This document shows, piece after piece, positions 29,533 to 32,072 of a DNA stretch of 32,072 bases. The stretch spans positions 1 through 32,072 of the forward strand of contig NZ_JASISP010000031.1 in assembly GCF_030063185.1 (NCBI RefSeq), read 5' to 3'. Positions within the stretch are counted from its first letter, which is position 1; each line of letters opens with the position of its first letter. The stretch comes from Arthrobacter sp. H35-D1 (lineage in GTDB: Bacteria > Actinomycetota > Actinomycetes > Actinomycetales > Micrococcaceae). The notes below the pieces were generated by a model. It saw only the letters and a list, made by a program, of their open reading frames with translations. It was not told the origin of the DNA and did not search any database. A program made the position numbers and the translations under genes.

Positions 29533-30351
29533 ATGGAAAGCACTACTTCCGACGCCCACACCCACGTGGGGCCGGGACCTTCAACGGCCATGCCGTCGGC
29601 AGCGGAGAAGCCCTTGAGAATTCGTTGGGGACGGACGTTTCTTGCCTTGGCCGGACTCCTTGCCTTGTTGGCAGCGGGCATTTCCGGGGCACTGAACGTG
29701 TTTTCGCTCGGGTCGGCAGCGGTTTCCTGGACGGGACTTGGCGTCTTTGTCGCCGTCTTGGCCGGCCTGCGCACCTTGGCTGTCCGCGATCAAGCCGCCC
29801 GTCGCTCCGCCCGTCAAGCGGCAAGAACGACGGCGCTGGCGGCCCCCGCCAAGCCGGAGACACCTGCTCCGGAACCGCGGGAGACGACGCTGTTCGACGG
29901 AGCCGTCGGTGCTCCGCCCGCTCCGGTGCAGAAGCCGCTCACGGCCGCAGAGCTGCGTGCAGCCGCCATGCGTGTTGCTGCCAAGGGAACTGCCGATGCT
30001 AAGTTGGCACACACCCAAACCCTGTCCGAAACCGACCTGGCCGCCGAGACATGGGAGCCCGTCGAAGTTCCCGTGCCCGGTTATGTCACCGCAGCTCGTG
30101 CCCTGAGCTTGGAGAAACCACTGAATCTGCCTGAAGCCCCGAAGTCCACCGGCTCGTCCATCAAGGCTAACCAGGCCGGCGTGGGGGAAGGCGATGACGG
30201 AGTCGCCGCCGTTCCGGACGTTCCCGCTGACGAAACACCCAAGAAGGTGGCACCGTCGGCCCCGGCCCCGCCGGCGTCCGTACCTGCTGCTGAACGCGGC
30301 AGCTACGCGCTGAACAACTTGGACGACGTTCTCCAGCGCCGCCGCGCCTAG
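29533..30351 (+). CDS. Ala/Pro-rich protein with two membrane helices
   Basis: A 272-residue protein with no recognised family. Two hydrophobic helices lie at about 34-53 and 61-80, after a polar leader. The rest is a long Ala/Pro/Glu-rich, probably disordered region that includes KPLTAAELRAAAMRVAAKG and ends GSYALNNLDDVLQRRRA. That final basic motif is a plausible conserved tail. ATG 29533 follows AGGAG six bases upstream. A TAGGGT box at 29470-29475 may be its promoter, and a small CACCGGC/GCCGGTG hairpin lies between it and the preceding gene. A perfect intrinsic terminator follows the stop. Confidence 0.8.
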   Translation: MESTTSDAHTHVGPGPSTAMPSAAEKPLRIRWGRTFLALAGLLALLAAGISGALNVFSLGSAAVSWTGLGVFVAVLAGLRTLAVRDQAARRSARQAARTTALAAPAKPETPAPEPRETTLFDGAVGAPPAPVQKPLTAAELRAAAMRVAAKGTADAKLAHTQTLSETDLAAETWEPVEVPVPGYVTAARALSLEKPLNLPEAPKSTGSSIKANQAGVGEGDDGVAAVPDVPADETPKKVAPSAPAPPASVPAAERGSYALNNLDDVLQRRRA

Positions 30352-30366
30352 TCTCCCACCAAAATT

Positions 30367-30393
30367 GCCGGGCCCTTCGGGGCCTGGCTTTTT
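30367..30393 (+). terminator. Intrinsic terminator after the Ala/Pro-rich gene
   Basis: GCCGGGCCC, loop TTCG, GGGCCTGGC (one G-T wobble), then TTTTT, 16 bases past the stop. Confidence 0.9.
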
Positions 30394-30637
30394 ATTGCCT
30401 TGGATCAGGCCTCGGATCAGGCCTTGTCAGGATTGCCCAACTCCGGCAGTGCCACGACACAGCCAGCGCATGACGCGGCCGCGGCCAAACCAAATCTCGC
30501 CCGGCAGGATGGGCCACGGCTCCGAAACAGGCAGAGGGCGAGTAAGAAGACCCATGGCCTGCCTCGCCTGCCGTGGACTGCCACTCTCCGAGCAGGACAG
30601 TTGACAGCCCCGGTCGCATTCACGGTGGCTTCCTTGA
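30394..30637. other. Intergenic stretch without a supported gene
   Basis: Between the plus-strand terminator and the 24-base hairpin no frame shows gene-like composition or a recognisable product. The only structure seen is a direct repeat, GGATCAGGCCT, at 30402-30412 and 30414-30424. No tRNA T-loop motif was found. Confidence 0.5.
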
Positions 30638-30697
30638 ACGCCGAATGCCCCGCCTGTTCGCGGCAGTGGTGCTGCGAACAGGCGGGGCATTCGGCGT
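30638..30697 (-). terminator. 24-base perfect hairpin after the surface protein gene
   Basis: Arms 30638-30661 and 30674-30697 are perfectly complementary over 24 bases with a 12-base loop, 38 bases past the minus-strand stop. There is no T-run. It is a likely transcript end for the surface protein gene and may block read-through in both directions. Confidence 0.65.
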
Positions 30698-30734
30698 GGT
30701 TGCTTCAGCTAGTCAGCGACAGGCCATCTCTGGA

Positions 30735-31937
30735 TCAGGAGTGGGTGCCCGCGCGGCGTCGTCCCACCAGCATGATGACTGCACCTGCAAGAAGGAAGGC
30801 AGCTGCGCCCGCCCACAGGCCTTGGCGTTCCCAACCGGTGGCAGCCAGGTCGTTGCCACTGTGGCTGCCGTTGTCGCTGCCCGTGCCTGCAGCCGTCGGA
30901 GCGGAAGAGGACGTGGCCGGTGTGGTGGCGGACGTGGGCGTGGGCCACTTAGCCGGTGTTGCCGACGAAGTCGGTGTGGCGCTTTCGGTCGGCGTTGCAG
31001 ACTGGGTTGGTGTGGCTTCATCCGTCGAGGTGGCCTCGGCTGTCGGGGTGGCCTCGGCTGCTTCCAACTTAGTGGTGCCGAGCTTGTTCCAGCCGGTGGT
31101 GGTCTCCTCACCGGTCAGGGCCAGCTTGATGGCTGGCACGTTCTCGCGGGTATTGTCCACGATGGCCACGGCGAAGTCATAGCTGCCGGCAGGAACATCC
31201 GTCGGTGCAAATTCTGTGCTGTCATCCCCATCGGTGCCCTTGATCCAGTTCCCGGGATTCTCGTCTGTCGACTGAACCTGGTACACGGGTTCACCGGTGG
31301 TCTGGTCAAGCAATGCATATGAGATCTTGTACTTGTTGTTCCACTGGGGGTTGTCGTTGGGCATGCGGCCCACGCCGGTGTTGCTCCATGTGGAAGCGAT
31401 GGTGGCTTCGCGTGCGCCCTCGGGAAGAACTGTGGGGATGCTGACGTGGTTGGGGGCCAAACGGTAGCCGCCGTTGACGGCGAAGTCCTGGACCAGGTCG
31501 GGGTTGTCCACCACCCAGGTGGTCACATCTGGCGGGTGGCGCAGGTCGAGGTAGTTTGCGTGCAGGTTCTTGGCGTCGGTGAGTACCCGCTCCAGCATGG
31601 GGCGGTACGGCTTGTCACCGGGGACCTTGAAGCTGTGGTCGCAGGAGGTCTTCCTGACCGTGAAATTTTGGTAGCAGTTTTCACCGACCAGGATGGTGTC
31701 TGGAAATCTTGAGGCAATGGCGTTCTTTTGATCCTGCGGGAACCACAGGGTGCTGCCGAGGCTGTCGCGGCGCATGATCGAGCCCTTGGCGATCTGCTCA
31801 TCCAAGTCGGCGTAGCTGAATCCGGGGGCAAAGTTCAATGCCAGCAGAACATGTGAGAACGACTTGCGGTACAGGTCGCCCAACCAGCGAAGTGTCGGTG
31901 CCCATTGGTCCGCGGGCAGTTCCCTCAGGTTGTGCAT
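30735..31937 (-). pseudogene. Sortase-anchored DUF4832-like surface protein, 5'-truncated
   Basis: The 400-residue frame resembles the C-terminal half of a DUF4832/glycosidase-like surface protein: IMRRDSLGSTLWF, VGENCYQNF, then LDLRHPPDVTTWVVDNPDLVQDF and GGYRLAPNHVSIP. A beta-sandwich-like region and a Thr/Pro/Ala-rich wall spacer (ATPT repeats) follow. The end is a sorting signal: LAATG, a hydrophobic helix and RRRAG. There is no signal peptide. The codons just before ATG 31937 read H-W-G-E, continuing the domain as HWGEMHN, but a stop lies one codon further. The coding match thus starts in mid-domain and the gene has lost its 5' half. The protein could not be exported as it stands. Confidence 0.7.
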
Positions 31938-31952
31938 TTCTCCCCAGTGTTA

Positions 31953-31987
31953 GCCGTCATGTTATTTGACGATGTGGCCGTCATGTT
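31953..31987. repeat. 11-bp direct repeat at the truncation point
   Basis: GCCGTCATGTT occurs at 31953-31963 and 31977-31987, 24 bases apart, immediately beside the point where the surface-protein homology stops. This could be the sub-terminal end of a mobile element. Confidence 0.6.
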
Positions 31988-32010
31988 TGGTGTTGTTGTG
32001 GGTGGCGTGA

Positions 32011-32044
32011 AAAGGCCCTGCCGGGTGGTTTCGGCAGGGCCTTT
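32011..32044. terminator. Bidirectional intrinsic terminator near the right edge
   Basis: AAAGGCCCTGCCG (32011-32023) pairs with CGGCAGGGCCTTT (32032-32044); A-run and T-run flanks on both sides. It would stop transcription entering the truncated gene from outside the window. Confidence 0.8.
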
Positions 32045-32072
32045 GTTGTCGAGGTGGTGTGGTGGTCGTCAG

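Noticed and set aside
30400-31182. 260-codon plus-strand frame opposite the surface protein
   Set aside because: Val/Ala/Gly repeats are the reverse of the Thr/Pro spacer; it runs through a 24-base hairpin.

Overview
The window reads as chromosome of a high-GC actinobacterium, most likely Arthrobacter or a close Micrococcaceae relative. The evidence is the high third-position GC, a CIRCE-controlled groES-groEL pair, GuaB plus the CBS-less GuaB3 paralogue, many GTG starts, several starts that look leaderless, and the SURF1/DUF3817/guaA neighbourhood. The organism call is an inference; there is no rRNA or other marker gene here.

Left end (1-1103): the 5' part of a probable helix-turn-helix/transposase-type protein leaves the window on the minus strand. 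Next to it is an ABC transporter ATPase whose last residues look displaced, with no permease visible. Then come a promoter with two CIRCE operators, groES and groEL (1212-3425), closed by strong hairpins. A minus-strand pair follows: a DUF389 membrane protein and a P1B-type metal ATPase (3593-6578). A plus-strand block holds an acyltransferase-3/SGNH cell-surface acyltransferase and guaB (6718-10459).

Centre (10731-15511): this is the accessory-looking part. It holds a 27-residue single-span membrane peptide and a minus-strand operon. The operon carries a WXG100-type protein broken by two apparent single-base frameshifts, two paralogous soluble proteins of unknown function and two small membrane proteins. 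A divergent BtrH_N-like protein without any cysteine lies beside it. The set resembles a type VII secretion substrate with accessory proteins, but no ESX core gene is in the window.

Right half (15546-30351): mostly housekeeping. It carries guaB3, a stand-alone PTS EIIA, a SURF1-family protein, a DUF3817 protein, a nested palindromic REP-like element and guaA. A very large DUF4011/superfamily-1 helicase-like protein with an MTES_1575-type nuclease domain follows; its Walker A lysine is glutamine. Then come a small membrane protein, a SAF-domain protein, an FmdB zinc-ribbon protein, 5-formyl-THF cyclo-ligase, galU, a RimJ-type acetyltransferase and an Ala/Pro-rich membrane protein. guaB, guaB3 and guaA give the window a guanine-nucleotide theme; GroESL is a stress module.

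Right end (30735-32072): a sortase-anchored, DUF4832-like surface protein has lost its 5' half. The break abuts short direct repeats and a bidirectional terminator, consistent with a mobile element just past the edge. No tRNA, rRNA or CRISPR array was found.
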